51,098 nt of DNA from Planosporangium mesophilum (lineage in GTDB: Bacteria; Actinomycetota; Actinomycetes; Mycobacteriales; Micromonosporaceae): assembly GCF_016863255.1 (NCBI RefSeq), contig NZ_BOON01000013.1:1-51098 (forward strand), given 5' to 3'. This document shows, piece by piece, positions 25,544-33,251 of this stretch. Position numbers and translations under genes: made by a program. Within the stretch, counting starts at the first letter, position 1; the number at the start of each line of letters is the position of its first letter. The notes under the pieces are model-generated. The model was not told the origin of the DNA. It saw only the letters and a program-made list of their open reading frames with translations, and did not search any database.

Positions 25544-26755
25544 GTGAGGATCCGTCGTATCGGCGCCGCGGAGCGCCCCGCGCTGTCGCTGCCCCTTCAG
25601 GCGTACGCCTTCGACCGCACCCCGATGCCGCCGGGTGAGCTCGAGGACCTCCGGAAGCACGCCCGGTACAGCGAGGGCAACGTCACCCTGGTCGCCGAGG
25701 TCGACGCCGAGGCGGTGGCCGTCGCTTCGGCGATCCCGATGCGCCAGAACGTCCGGGGCCGGGTGTACCCGATGGCCGGCGTCGGCGGCGTCGCGACCCA
25801 CCCGCTGGCCCGCCGCCAGGGCCACGTCCGGGCGCTGTTGACGCGACTGCTCGGGGAGGCGCGCGACGCCGGCCACGTCGTCAGCGCCCTGTACCCGTTC
25901 CGCCCCTCGTTCTACGAGCGCTTCGGCTACGTCGGGCTGCCGCAGACGGGTACCGTCACGTTCTCGCCCGCAGACCTGGCCGGCCTGCTCGCGCACGATC
26001 TGCCGGGCACGGTCGCGGTCGAGCGGATCAAGGACGGGTACGACAGCTACCGGGCGCTCTTCGAGCGGCTGCTCGCCGACCGGCACGGGTTCGCCACGCT
26101 CCCGGAGTACCGCGCGGTCCGGCTGCGCGACGACGACGAGCACTGGCTGGCCACCGCCCGGGTCGACGACGAGGTGGTGGGAGCGGTCACGTACCGCATC
26201 TCCGGGCACGCCGGCACCCTGCAGGCCGACCACCTGCTGGCCACCGGGCCACTCGGCCGGGCGCTGCTGCTCGGGTTCTTCGCCCGCCACGTCGACCAGG
26301 TCGCGACGGTCGAGGCGACCGTCGCGCCGGACGAGAGGCCCGAACTGTGGGCGACCGACCTCGGCACGGTGACCGAGACCCGGGCGCGGTTCCCGGAGAA
26401 CGCCCCGATGGGCCGGGTGCTCTCGCTGGACGCCCTGGCCGGGCTGCCGGTCGGGCCGGGCCGGGTAGCCGTCGAGGTCGTGGACGACCCCTTCGTCGCC
26501 GGGCGCTACCTCCTCGACGGCACCGGCGGTGCCCTGTCGGTCGAGCGCGGCCAGGCAGTCGGCGCGGCGTCGGTACCCGCGTCGTCGATACCGACGGCCA
26601 CGCTCACCGCCGCCGGGCTGTCCGGGCTCGTCTACGGCGTGCTCGACCCGGACGACCTCGTCGTGCGCGGGCTGGGACGTGTCCCCCGCGACGCCGCCCG
26701 GCAGCTCCGTACACTGTGGACACGATGCGTCCCTTACCTCGCCGTCGGGTTCTGA
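25544..26755 (+). CDS. Eis-like GNAT N-acetyltransferase
   Basis: 403 residues with the tripartite architecture of Eis proteins: an N-terminal GNAT domain with the acetyl-CoA loop VATHPLARRQGHVRALL near residues 84-100 and the SFYERFGYVG catalytic tyrosine region, a second GNAT-like fold, and a sterol-carrier-like C-terminal domain ending in Phe, as in mycobacterial Eis, where the C-terminal carboxylate is catalytic. Eis acetylates amines, including aminoglycosides. The true substrate here is unknown. The start is GTG, 28 bp after the monooxygenase stop. Confidence 0.85.
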   Translation: MRIRRIGAAERPALSLPLQAYAFDRTPMPPGELEDLRKHARYSEGNVTLVAEVDAEAVAVASAIPMRQNVRGRVYPMAGVGGVATHPLARRQGHVRALLTRLLGEARDAGHVVSALYPFRPSFYERFGYVGLPQTGTVTFSPADLAGLLAHDLPGTVAVERIKDGYDSYRALFERLLADRHGFATLPEYRAVRLRDDDEHWLATARVDDEVVGAVTYRISGHAGTLQADHLLATGPLGRALLLGFFARHVDQVATVEATVAPDERPELWATDLGTVTETRARFPENAPMGRVLSLDALAGLPVGPGRVAVEVVDDPFVAGRYLLDGTGGALSVERGQAVGAASVPASSIPTATLTAAGLSGLVYGVLDPDDLVVRGLGRVPRDAARQLRTLWTRCVPYLAVGF

Positions 26756-26756
26756 T

Positions 26757-27361
26757 TCACCCGGAGCAGGTGGGGCCATCGGGTTGAGTGGTCGACCGGT
26801 GCGGTGGTCGAGCCGGATGTCGAAGTCGCCGTAGTTCGACGAGATGTGTACCAGGTCCTCGGAGATGAACCGCGCCGTCGCGGTCGGCCCGCAGGGTGAG
26901 CCGGCGTGGCCCACGTCGCGCAGCGTCAGCGAGCCGCCGGACCAGATCCTCAGCTCCCGGCTGTCGCCGTGGATCACGAACGCGGCCTTGCGCGCGCCGC
27001 TGGGGGACCGGGCGACCTCCCTGGTCGCGACCGTGAAGAAGCTGTGGAAGAGGCCGTAACACATCAGGTTCGGCAGCAGTGCCAGGATCAGCAGCCAGCG
27101 GATCCGGTGTCGCCGGCTCTGCGCCGCCTCGCTGTGGACCGGTGCGAGCAGCCAGAATGCGGCCAGGGCGGACACGTGCACCACGAGCAGCCCGAAGAGC
27201 GGGTCGTTGAAGAACTGCTGCAGCCGCACCAGCCGCCACGGGTTCCACGCCCCGGCGGCGAACCCGATCGCCGCGCCGCCGGCGACCACCGCCGCCAGTA
27301 CGCCGACCACCCGGCGCGGTAGCGGTACGGGCGGTGCCACGGCATCGATGGTCCTCGCCAT
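26757..27361 (-). CDS. Membrane protein of unknown function; 3' end uncertain
   Basis: From ATG 27361 the protein has three hydrophobic helices (VVGVLAAVVAGGAAIGFAAG, LFGLLVVHVSALAAFWLL, WLLILALLPNLMCYGLFHSF) followed by an extracytoplasmic domain of about 85 residues (ARKAAFVIHGDSRELRIW to ISSNYGDFDIRLDHRTGRPL). Natural-looking sequence stops there. The frame itself stays open to 25382, antisense to the whole acetyltransferase gene. A one-nucleotide shift near 26770 would end it at the TGA at 26757-26759, right beside the acetyltransferase stop. I give that end. A frameshift, a sequence error or a true long overlap cannot be separated here. Confidence 0.55.
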
Positions 27362-27543
27362 GCCGGTATCCTGCCAGACCGGTCGGCCGGCCTGCTCCGA
27401 TCTAGCGGGAAGGCGATCTCGGTGCCCCCCACGCGGCGAGTTGGCCGGGTAGAGTCAGCGGCGCATCGATGCCGGTCGTTGTTCTGCGACTGCCTGTCTC
27501 ATGTCCACGTCCATACCGTCGGTCCACGCGGTCCGCGGGCGTT

Positions 27544-27607
27544 GCCGGCGGTGCTGGTATTGCCGGCTCTGCCGGCGGTGCTGGGATTGCCGGCTCTGCC
27601 GGCGGCG
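27544..27607. repeat. 27-bp tandem repeat in the leader of the I36-like gene
   Basis: Two units of 27 bp (27544-27570 and 27571-27597), starting GCCGGCGGTGCTGG and differing at one base, plus a 10-bp partial third. They end 30 bp before the start at 27638. The surrounding 27362-27543 has no recognisable gene. Confidence 0.88.
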
Positions 27608-27637
27608 GCGCTGACCGACGGGTGTCGAAGGAGGACC

Positions 27638-27961
27638 ATGAAGAAGACGATTGTCGCCCTGGCCGTCGGCGCCGCGGCGCTGGTGGTTCCCGCCGAGGCC
27701 GCACACGCGGCCGCGCCGTGCCCGACGGGTTCGGTGTGTGGCTGGACCGGGACCAACTTCACCGGCTCGGCGTTCATCTCGCGCGGTGCGCCGGGCAACT
27801 GCGTCTCCGGCACGTCCGGGTTCAACTCGGTCGCCAACTCCGGCACCGGGACCGTCCGGTTCTACAGCGGCCGGGCCTGCAGCGGCACGTTCTTCGACGT
27901 GCCGCCGGGTGGCTCCTCGCCGGACACGCCGTTCCCCGTGACGAGCCTGCGCGGAGTCTGA
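27638..27961 (+). CDS. Secreted peptidase inhibitor family I36-like protein
   Basis: 107 residues: a signal peptide (KKTIVALAVGAAALVVPAEAAHA) and a small beta-rich domain with paired cysteines. PCPTGSVCGWTGTNFTG matches the repeat start of the I36/SMI protease-inhibitor (crystallin-like) family, and the rest (VRFYSGRACSGTF) continues it. It is probably secreted and may inhibit a protease. AGGAGG lies only 3 nt before the ATG. The frame is open upstream through the 27-bp repeats, but that part lacks a start with a ribosome site. A hairpin follows the stop. Confidence 0.78.
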   Translation: MKKTIVALAVGAAALVVPAEAAHAAAPCPTGSVCGWTGTNFTGSAFISRGAPGNCVSGTSGFNSVANSGTGTVRFYSGRACSGTFFDVPPGGSSPDTPFPVTSLRGV

Positions 27962-27966
27962 ATGGC

Positions 27967-27993
27967 GCGACCCGGCGGCCGGGGGCGGGTCGC
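27967..27993. terminator. Hairpin between convergent genes
   Basis: GCGACCCG (27967-27974) pairs with CGGGTCGC (27986-27993) over an 11-nt GC-rich loop, 5 nt after the I36-like stop and before the stop of the convergent glutamate decarboxylase gene (28018). Confidence 0.6.
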
Positions 27994-28017
27994 CGGGTCC
28001 GGGTCAGGGCAGGGCGG

Positions 28018-29436
28018 CTACCGCCGGCCCGCCGCCGTGACCGCCCGGTTGGACGAGCCGACGCCGTGCGAGAAGGAGACCGAGTCGGGGCCGCGCAGCG
28101 GCGCCGGCTGCCGTTCCAACTCGGGCAGGCAGTCTCTCAGGTCGCGCAGGAACTGGTCGGCCAGGTCGTGGGTGAACCCGTTGCGCACCACGACCCGTAG
28201 CACGGCGAGGTCGGCCCGGTTCTCCGGGAACGTGTACGCCGGGACCAGCCAGCCGCGCTGCCGAAGCGCCGCGGACACGTCGAACACCGAGTAGTTGCGC
28301 ACGTCGCCCGCGAGCGTGAACGCGACCACCGGTAGCTCGTCACCCCTGGTCAGCAACTGGAACGGCCCCAGCTCGCCGATGCTGATGGCCAGCGCGCGGG
28401 CCACCTCCCGCGAGTACTGCTGCACCCGGCGGTAGCCCTCGAACCCCAACCGCAGGAAGTTGTAGTACTGCGCGACCACCTGTGATCCGGGGCGGGAGAA
28501 GTTCAGCGTGAAGGTCGGCAGCTGGCCCCCGAGGTAGTTGACGTTCAGCATCAGGTCCGCCGGCAGCGCGTCGGGGTCGCGCCACACCACCCAGCCCACT
28601 CCGGGGTAGACCAGGCCGTACTTGTGCCCGGACGTGTTGATCGAGGCGATCCTGGGCAGCCGGAAGTCCCATACCAGTTCCGGGTCGCAGAACGGTGCGA
28701 TCATCCCGCCGCCCGCGGCGTCCACGTGGACCTGGATGTTCCAGCCGGTGCGCTCCTCGAGGTGGTCCAGCGCGGTGCAGATGTCGAGGACGGGCTCGAA
28801 GCTGCCGTCGAACGTCGAGCCGAGGACGGCGACGACGGCGATCGTGTTCTCGTCGCAGCGGGCCACCGCCTCGTCCGCCGACAGGTGGAACCGCTCGCCC
28901 TCCATCGGTACCTGTCGCGGCTCGACGTCCCAGTAGTTGGCGAACTTCTCCCAGCAGACCTGCACGTTGACGCCCATGACGATGTTGGGACGGTCGGCCG
29001 GCCGGCCGACCGCGCGCCGGGCGTGCTGCCAGCGGCGCTTGAGCGCGAGCCCGCCGAGCATGCACGCCTCGCTCGACCCGGTGGTCGAGGTGCCCAGGGC
29101 GTTGTCGACGTCGGGGGCGTGCCACAGGTCGGCGAGCATCCGTACGCAGCGCGTCTCCAGGTCGGCCGTGTGCGGGTACTCGTCCTTGTCGATGAGGTTC
29201 TTGTCCTTGCCCTCATCCATCAGACGGCCGGCCTGCGACTCCATCCAGGTGGTGACGAACGTGGCCAGGTTCAGCCGGGGGTTGCCGTCCAGCATCAGCT
29301 CGTCGTGCACGACCTGGTAGGCGACCTCCGGATCGAGTTCCCCGGCGGGGAACCGGTCCCTCGGGATGCGCACCGGCGCTCTGGTGAAGATCGGGTTGAC
29401 CGACAGGTCCGGGCGGCGGGTACGAGGCGCGGCCAT
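28018..29436 (-). CDS. gadB: Glutamate decarboxylase
   Basis: 472 residues, full length for the PLP-dependent GAD family, converting glutamate to GABA and CO2 with proton consumption. Conserved blocks are DEYPHTADLETRCV, GSSEACMLGGLALKRRW, HVDAAGGGMIAPF with the PLP-binding Asp, and SINTSGHKYGLVYPGVGWVV with the Schiff-base Lys. The N-terminal lead (DLSVNPIFTRAPV) fits actinobacterial GADs. No GABA antiporter gene is nearby. It lies 82 bp downstream of the RecQ-like gene on the same strand. Confidence 0.95.
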   Translation of the reverse strand: MAAPRTRRPDLSVNPIFTRAPVRIPRDRFPAGELDPEVAYQVVHDELMLDGNPRLNLATFVTTWMESQAGRLMDEGKDKNLIDKDEYPHTADLETRCVRMLADLWHAPDVDNALGTSTTGSSEACMLGGLALKRRWQHARRAVGRPADRPNIVMGVNVQVCWEKFANYWDVEPRQVPMEGERFHLSADEAVARCDENTIAVVAVLGSTFDGSFEPVLDICTALDHLEERTGWNIQVHVDAAGGGMIAPFCDPELVWDFRLPRIASINTSGHKYGLVYPGVGWVVWRDPDALPADLMLNVNYLGGQLPTFTLNFSRPGSQVVAQYYNFLRLGFEGYRRVQQYSREVARALAISIGELGPFQLLTRGDELPVVAFTLAGDVRNYSVFDVSAALRQRGWLVPAYTFPENRADLAVLRVVVRNGFTHDLADQFLRDLRDCLPELERQPAPLRGPDSVSFSHGVGSSNRAVTAAGRR

Positions 29437-29518
29437 ACCGGCGACGTTACGGCCTGCGCCGGGTCTGCGCAGGCTGGGCGGGCGACCGGCGTCACCGGCG
29501 CGTGGGCACCGTTCCGGC

Positions 29519-30913
29519 TCAGGCCGGCGCGAGCACGTTCTCGGCCGACCGCCGGGGGGCCGGGATGACGCCGCGCCGGCAGTTGTCGCAGTGCCCGCAC
29601 GGGCGGGCCAGGCGTTCGCCGAAGTGCGCCAGCAGGTGCTGCCCGCGGCAGCCGTGCGCCTCGGCCAGCTGGAGCATCGCGTCGATGCGCGACTTCTGTA
29701 CGGTCTGGTGGCGGCCGATCTCCCGCAGCGCCAGCGACACCGCCTCGTCGGGTGGCGGCGCGTAAGGCGGCGTCGTCACCCGTCCGTTGACGAGGGTCAC
29801 GGCGGCGCCGACCCGCTCCAGCAGCGCGAGGTCCTGGGCCAGCCGGCGGGTACCGAGGCCGAGGTCGGCGGCGATGTCGGTGCGGCGGGCCGGACCGTCG
29901 CCCAGGGCGCGGATCACCCGGGCCAGTTCGGCGCGGTCGGGTGCGCCGCCGACGAAGAGGCGCTGCGGCGCCAGGTCCTCGGGCCGGTACAGCAGCAGCG
30001 CGCGGGCCGGCTCGCCGTCGCGGCCGGCCAGCCCGATCTCGTGCAGGTAGGCGTCGGGGGAGTCGGGCAGCCCGACGTGCACGACCCAACGGACGTCGGG
30101 CTTGTCGACGCCCGTGGTGAACGCGCTCGTGGCCACCATCACCGGGGCGTCGCCGGAGCGGAACGCCTCGGACCGGCGGGCGCGCTCACCGGCGGCCATC
30201 CCACCGTGGTACGCGGACGCCGCGACGCCCTCGCCGACGAGGCGCTCGGCCAGGTCCTCGGCGGCGCGCCGGGTCGGTACGTACGCGATGCCGGCCCCCT
30301 CGGCCGCGCGCAGCCGGGTGAGCAGTCGCCGCCACCGGTCCTCCTCGCCGGCGCAGCCGACCGCCTCCAGGTACAGGTTCGGCCGGTCCAGGCCGGCGAC
30401 GACCAGCTTCGGGTCGCGCAGCCGCAGGCGCGCCACGATGTCCTCGCGTACCGGCGGGGAGGCGGTCTCGGTCAGCGCGATGACCGGCGGGCTCCCCAGG
30501 TCGCGTACCAGCCGGCCTAGCGGGAGGTAGTCGGGGCGGAAGTCGTGCCCGAAGGCCGAAACGCAGTGGGCGAACTCCACGGCGACCAGCGACGGCCGTA
30601 GCGCGCGCAGCTCGGCCAGCCGTTCGGGCCGGCCCAACTGCTCGGGCGTGACGAACAGGAGCCGGGTGGGGCCGTCGGCGGGGGCAGCCCGGTCGGCCCG
30701 CGGCGAGATCACCACCGTCGGGCCGGGCAGCAGGGTCGCCGGCACCCGGTACCCGGCCGATCTGCGCGGGCCCGCCGGCATGACCACCAGCGCGTCGCGT
30801 CCGTTGAGCACGGCGCGCGCGGCGGCGAGCTGCTCACCGCAGAGTCCGCAGCCGAAGTGGCGGCGGGCGGCGCGGCGCAGGCGGATGCTGTTGGGGAGGA
30901 GGCTCACGGTCAT
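29519..30913 (-). CDS. RecQ-like protein with eroded ATPase motifs (probable pseudo-helicase)
   Basis: 464 residues, clearly a paralogue of RecQ at 1032-2663, but nearly every catalytic motif has changed. Walker A APTGGGKS is MPAGPRRS (45-52; Gly to Arg, Lys to Arg). DEAH is EFAH (113-116; the catalytic Glu is Phe). TATAS is TETAS. GMGID is TTGVD. QEIGRAGRDG is HEIGLAGRDG (291-300), losing one arginine finger. About 34 residues around motif Ia are deleted. The fold-defining parts and the four zinc cysteines (422, 439, 442, 445) remain, while the C-terminal module after the zinc site is missing. The frame is uninterrupted. It may bind DNA or partners without ATP-driven unwinding. Confidence 0.88.
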   Translation of the reverse strand: MTVSLLPNSIRLRRAARRHFGCGLCGEQLAAARAVLNGRDALVVMPAGPRRSAGYRVPATLLPGPTVVISPRADRAAPADGPTRLLFVTPEQLGRPERLAELRALRPSLVAVEFAHCVSAFGHDFRPDYLPLGRLVRDLGSPPVIALTETASPPVREDIVARLRLRDPKLVVAGLDRPNLYLEAVGCAGEEDRWRRLLTRLRAAEGAGIAYVPTRRAAEDLAERLVGEGVAASAYHGGMAAGERARRSEAFRSGDAPVMVATSAFTTGVDKPDVRWVVHVGLPDSPDAYLHEIGLAGRDGEPARALLLYRPEDLAPQRLFVGGAPDRAELARVIRALGDGPARRTDIAADLGLGTRRLAQDLALLERVGAAVTLVNGRVTTPPYAPPPDEAVSLALREIGRHQTVQKSRIDAMLQLAEAHGCRGQHLLAHFGERLARPCGHCDNCRRGVIPAPRRSAENVLAPA

Positions 30914-31016
30914 CGCGCACGCAGCGTACCGGACCCTCGTGGCCTATAACGACCAGAGTGGATGCCGTCCATCCACTGAACGGCCAGCTGTCCACAGTGG
31001 CCGACGTATCTGCTGC

Positions 31017-31141
31017 GCCACCTGCGCCGGGTGGCGAGGCACCCGGCTGCGCCACCTGCGCCGGGTGGCGAGGCACCCGGCTATGCCACCTGCGCCGGGT
31101 GGCGAGGCACCCGGCTATGCCACCAGCGCGGGGTGGCGAGG
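31017..31141. repeat. 34-bp tandem repeat array with internal hairpins
   Basis: Three full units (31017-31050, 31051-31084, 31085-31118) and a partial, diverged fourth (31119-31141). Each unit begins GCCACCTGCGCCGGGTGGCG. Inside each, GCCGGGTG and CACCCGGC make an 8-bp stem with a 6-nt loop, and GCCACC/GGTGGC forms a competing stem. The partial copy is the last codons of the kinase-like gene and copy 3 contains its stop, so the array looks like an amplification of that gene's 3' end. The rest of 30914-31016 shows no gene. Confidence 0.93.
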
Positions 31142-31738
31142 GTCGTCGACGCGCACGACCACGTCGGCCAACATCGGCGGGTCGACCTCGTCGGCGTAGC
31201 GCCGGTACGCCGGCAGTGTCCAGCGGTCGGCCTCCACGGTGCGGCGGGCCAGCGCGGCCGGCGACATCTCCAGGTGCACCACCAGGTCGAGCGGCAGGCC
31301 GGTACCGAGCAGCAGCGCGCCGCTGAGCAGCAGGACGCCGCTGTCCGGCACGGTCACGTACCCGGCCCGGGTCGCCCGGTCCCTGTCGGCGTCCCAGAGC
31401 GTCGGCAGGATCCGGCCGGTACCGGCGCTGCCGAGCGGGTCGAGCACCTCGCGCGTGAGGCCCCGCACGTCGAGCCAGTCCTCGTAGAAGGCGTCCGGGT
31501 CGGTACGGCCCCGCTCCAGGCGGAGCGAGGCCGGGCGCAGGAAGTCGTCGGCGCGTACCCGCTGGACCGGCCGGCCCCGTACGCGCAGCGGGGTGACGAG
31601 GGCGTCGGCGAGGTCGTGCGGTCCGGCCGGCGGTGGGCCGTCGACGCCGACCCGCAGCCACCGGCCGCTGGGTGCGCCGGCGACGATGTCGGCCAGTTCC
31701 TCGACGAGGATGCCGGGAGAGACGGGTCGGACGGGCAC
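31115..31738 (-). CDS. Uridine-kinase-like P-loop protein with degenerate Walker A
   Basis: 207 residues resembling proteins annotated as uridine kinase in actinobacteria: an N-terminal strand RWLRVGVDG, then VRADDFLRPASLRLERG, FYEDWLDVRGL, LPTLWDADRDRATRAGY and LLLSGALLLG as the Walker B-like region, and a C-terminal WTLPAYRRYADEVDP. The phosphate-binding loop reads GVDGPPPAGPHD (31-42) where GKT/S is expected, so ATP binding is doubtful. I recall that related actinobacterial proteins also have eroded loops, so this may be a family trait. It starts 4 bp after the oxidoreductase stop and is surely in its operon. Confidence 0.78.
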   Translation of the reverse strand: MPVRPVSPGILVEELADIVAGAPSGRWLRVGVDGPPPAGPHDLADALVTPLRVRGRPVQRVRADDFLRPASLRLERGRTDPDAFYEDWLDVRGLTREVLDPLGSAGTGRILPTLWDADRDRATRAGYVTVPDSGVLLLSGALLLGTGLPLDLVVHLEMSPAALARRTVEADRWTLPAYRRYADEVDPPMLADVVVRVDDPRHPALVA

Positions 31739-31742
31739 GGGC

Positions 31743-32675
31743 TCAGTCGACGGTCAGGACGACCTTGCCGCGGACGTGGCCCTCCTCGAGCAGTCGATGC
31801 GCCTCGGCGGCCTGCTCGAGCGGGAACTCGCGCGAGATCTCCACCTGCAGTCGGCCGTCGTCGGCCAGGTCGCCCAGCGCCTTCAACTGGCCGCCGTTGG
31901 GGCGTACGAACACGTACCGCCCGCCCTGCTCCTTCGACCTCGGGTCGACGACCGAGACGTGGCGCCGAGGCGACCGTACGATCGCGGGGGACTGCTCCAG
32001 GGCCTGCCCGCCGACGTAGTCGGCGACCGCGTCTACCCTGCCGTCGCCGCCGACCACCTTGGCCAGCCGTTCGGGCAGGTCCGGCCCGTACTCGACCGGT
32101 TCGCCGCCGAGTGAGCGGATGAAGTCGTGGTTGCGCAGCGAGGCGGTGCCGATCACCCGGATGGCGCCGAGCGCCCGCGCGATCTGGACCGCGAGGTGAC
32201 CGACCCCGCCGGCGGCGGCGTGTACCAGCACCAGGTCGCCCGAGCCGGTGTCCACGGCGCTCAGCGACTGCAGCGCGGTGAGCCCGGCGAGGGGGAGCCC
32301 GGCCGCCTGGCTGAACGTCAGCGAGGCCGGCTTCGGCGCCACCGCCTCCTCGCGGACGCGGACCAGTTCGGCGTAGGTGCCCCACTGGATGTGGTCCTTG
32401 CGGGCGTACGCCATGACCGCGTCGCCGACGGCGACCCGGGTCACGGCAGGGCCGACCGCCACCACCTCGCCCGCCACGTCCCAACCGGGGATGAGTGGGA
32501 AGTGGTACGGAAACGCGTCCTTCAGGTAACCGGCACGGATCTTGTAGTCGACCGGGTTCACGCCGGCGGCCCGTACCCGGATCACCACCCCGTCCGGCCC
32601 GGTCACCGGGTCGGGCAGCTCCTGCACCCGTAGGACGTCCGCATCGCCGAACTCGGTCAACGCAACAGCCTTCAT
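31743..32675 (-). CDS. NADP-dependent quinone oxidoreductase-like (zinc-free MDR) protein
   Basis: 310 residues of the medium-chain dehydrogenase/reductase superfamily, zeta-crystallin/quinone oxidoreductase branch. The GroES-like half has GVNPVDYKIRAG and IPGWDVAGEVVAVG, and lacks zinc-binding cysteines. The nucleotide loop is VHAAAGGVGHLAVQIAR near residues 145-165. ATG 32675 has GGGAG about 5 nt upstream. It is first in an operon with the kinase-like gene and probably the RecQ-like gene. A 17-bp palindrome lies 28 bp upstream. Confidence 0.9.
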   Translation of the reverse strand: MKAVALTEFGDADVLRVQELPDPVTGPDGVVIRVRAAGVNPVDYKIRAGYLKDAFPYHFPLIPGWDVAGEVVAVGPAVTRVAVGDAVMAYARKDHIQWGTYAELVRVREEAVAPKPASLTFSQAAGLPLAGLTALQSLSAVDTGSGDLVLVHAAAGGVGHLAVQIARALGAIRVIGTASLRNHDFIRSLGGEPVEYGPDLPERLAKVVGGDGRVDAVADYVGGQALEQSPAIVRSPRRHVSVVDPRSKEQGGRYVFVRPNGGQLKALGDLADDGRLQVEISREFPLEQAAEAHRLLEEGHVRGKVVLTVD

Positions 32676-32702
32676 GCCCGCTCCCCACTCCCGGTACCGG
32701 CT

Positions 32703-32719
32703 CGTGCCAGTCTGGCACG
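32703..32719 (-). promoter_or_regulatory. 17-bp perfect palindrome, operator candidate
   Basis: CGTGCCAGTCTGGCACG has 8-nt arms around a single central T, 28 bp before the oxidoreductase ATG. The size, symmetry and position resemble a TetR-family operator over a promoter. No TetR gene is adjacent. Confidence 0.55.
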
Positions 32720-32808
32720 CGCCGATCATCTACGTACCCACCCGGGGGCGGATCAAGAGTCGGCGGGTGAACCGGCCTGAGGTCCCGGCAGCCGGATGTC
32801 GGGACCGT

Positions 32809-33150
32809 CTACAGCTCGCGACCGTCAGCGGCGAGCGCGCAGACCGCCAGCAGGCGTAGCGCCCGCCAGTCGGCGTGCACCCAGTCGATCGGCTCCGGCA
32901 GATCCCAGCCGGTCTCCTCGGCGGCGTGGATGAACCCCTCGGCGTACCCGGCGAGGGCCACCGTGCTGGGGGCGGCGCGGCCGTCGCCCAGCGCGTCGCG
33001 GACCTCGGCCGCGTGCTGGTCCACCGCCGCCAGCAGGCCCGGTAGCAGGGCGGCGATCGCCAGGCCGCCGGTGCCCAGCACCGTCATCAAGTCGCGCAGC
33101 ATCTCCCGCGAGGCGCACAGCCGTCCGGGTACCGCAGATCCCTCGTACAC
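32809..33150 (-). CDS. DUF6401-like small protein
   Basis: About 113 residues, mostly helical. LGTGGLAIAALLPGLLAAVDQHAAEVRDAL and GYAEGFIHAAEETGW, ending IDWVHADWRALRLLAVCALA, resemble the actinobacterial DUF6401 family found near natural-product genes (recalled from memory, not checked). The function is unknown. The start is uncertain: GTG 33150, given here, or ATG 33102. Neither has a good ribosome binding site. It is divergent from the metallo-hydrolase gene. Confidence 0.6.
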   Translation of the reverse strand: MYEGSAVPGRLCASREMLRDLMTVLGTGGLAIAALLPGLLAAVDQHAAEVRDALGDGRAAPSTVALAGYAEGFIHAAEETGWDLPEPIDWVHADWRALRLLAVCALAADGREL

Positions 33151-33251
33151 GCGTGTCTGTCGGTAAAACCTGCCCGTGGTGAACCTATGTGACCGCATCG
33201 AAACCCACCGGCACCGCACATGATCGCCCCGGCGGTGGGTACCGCGGGGGG

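Noticed and set aside
25382-26756. Open frame antisense to the acetyltransferase as the C-terminus of the membrane protein
   Set aside because: Its residues are Arg/Gly/Pro-rich with no recognisable motif, as expected for an antisense frame in GC-rich DNA; reported only as an uncertainty in the membrane protein.
31017-31141. CRISPR array
   Set aside because: The 34-bp units are directly adjacent with no spacers, no cas genes are nearby, and the last unit is coding sequence of the kinase-like gene.
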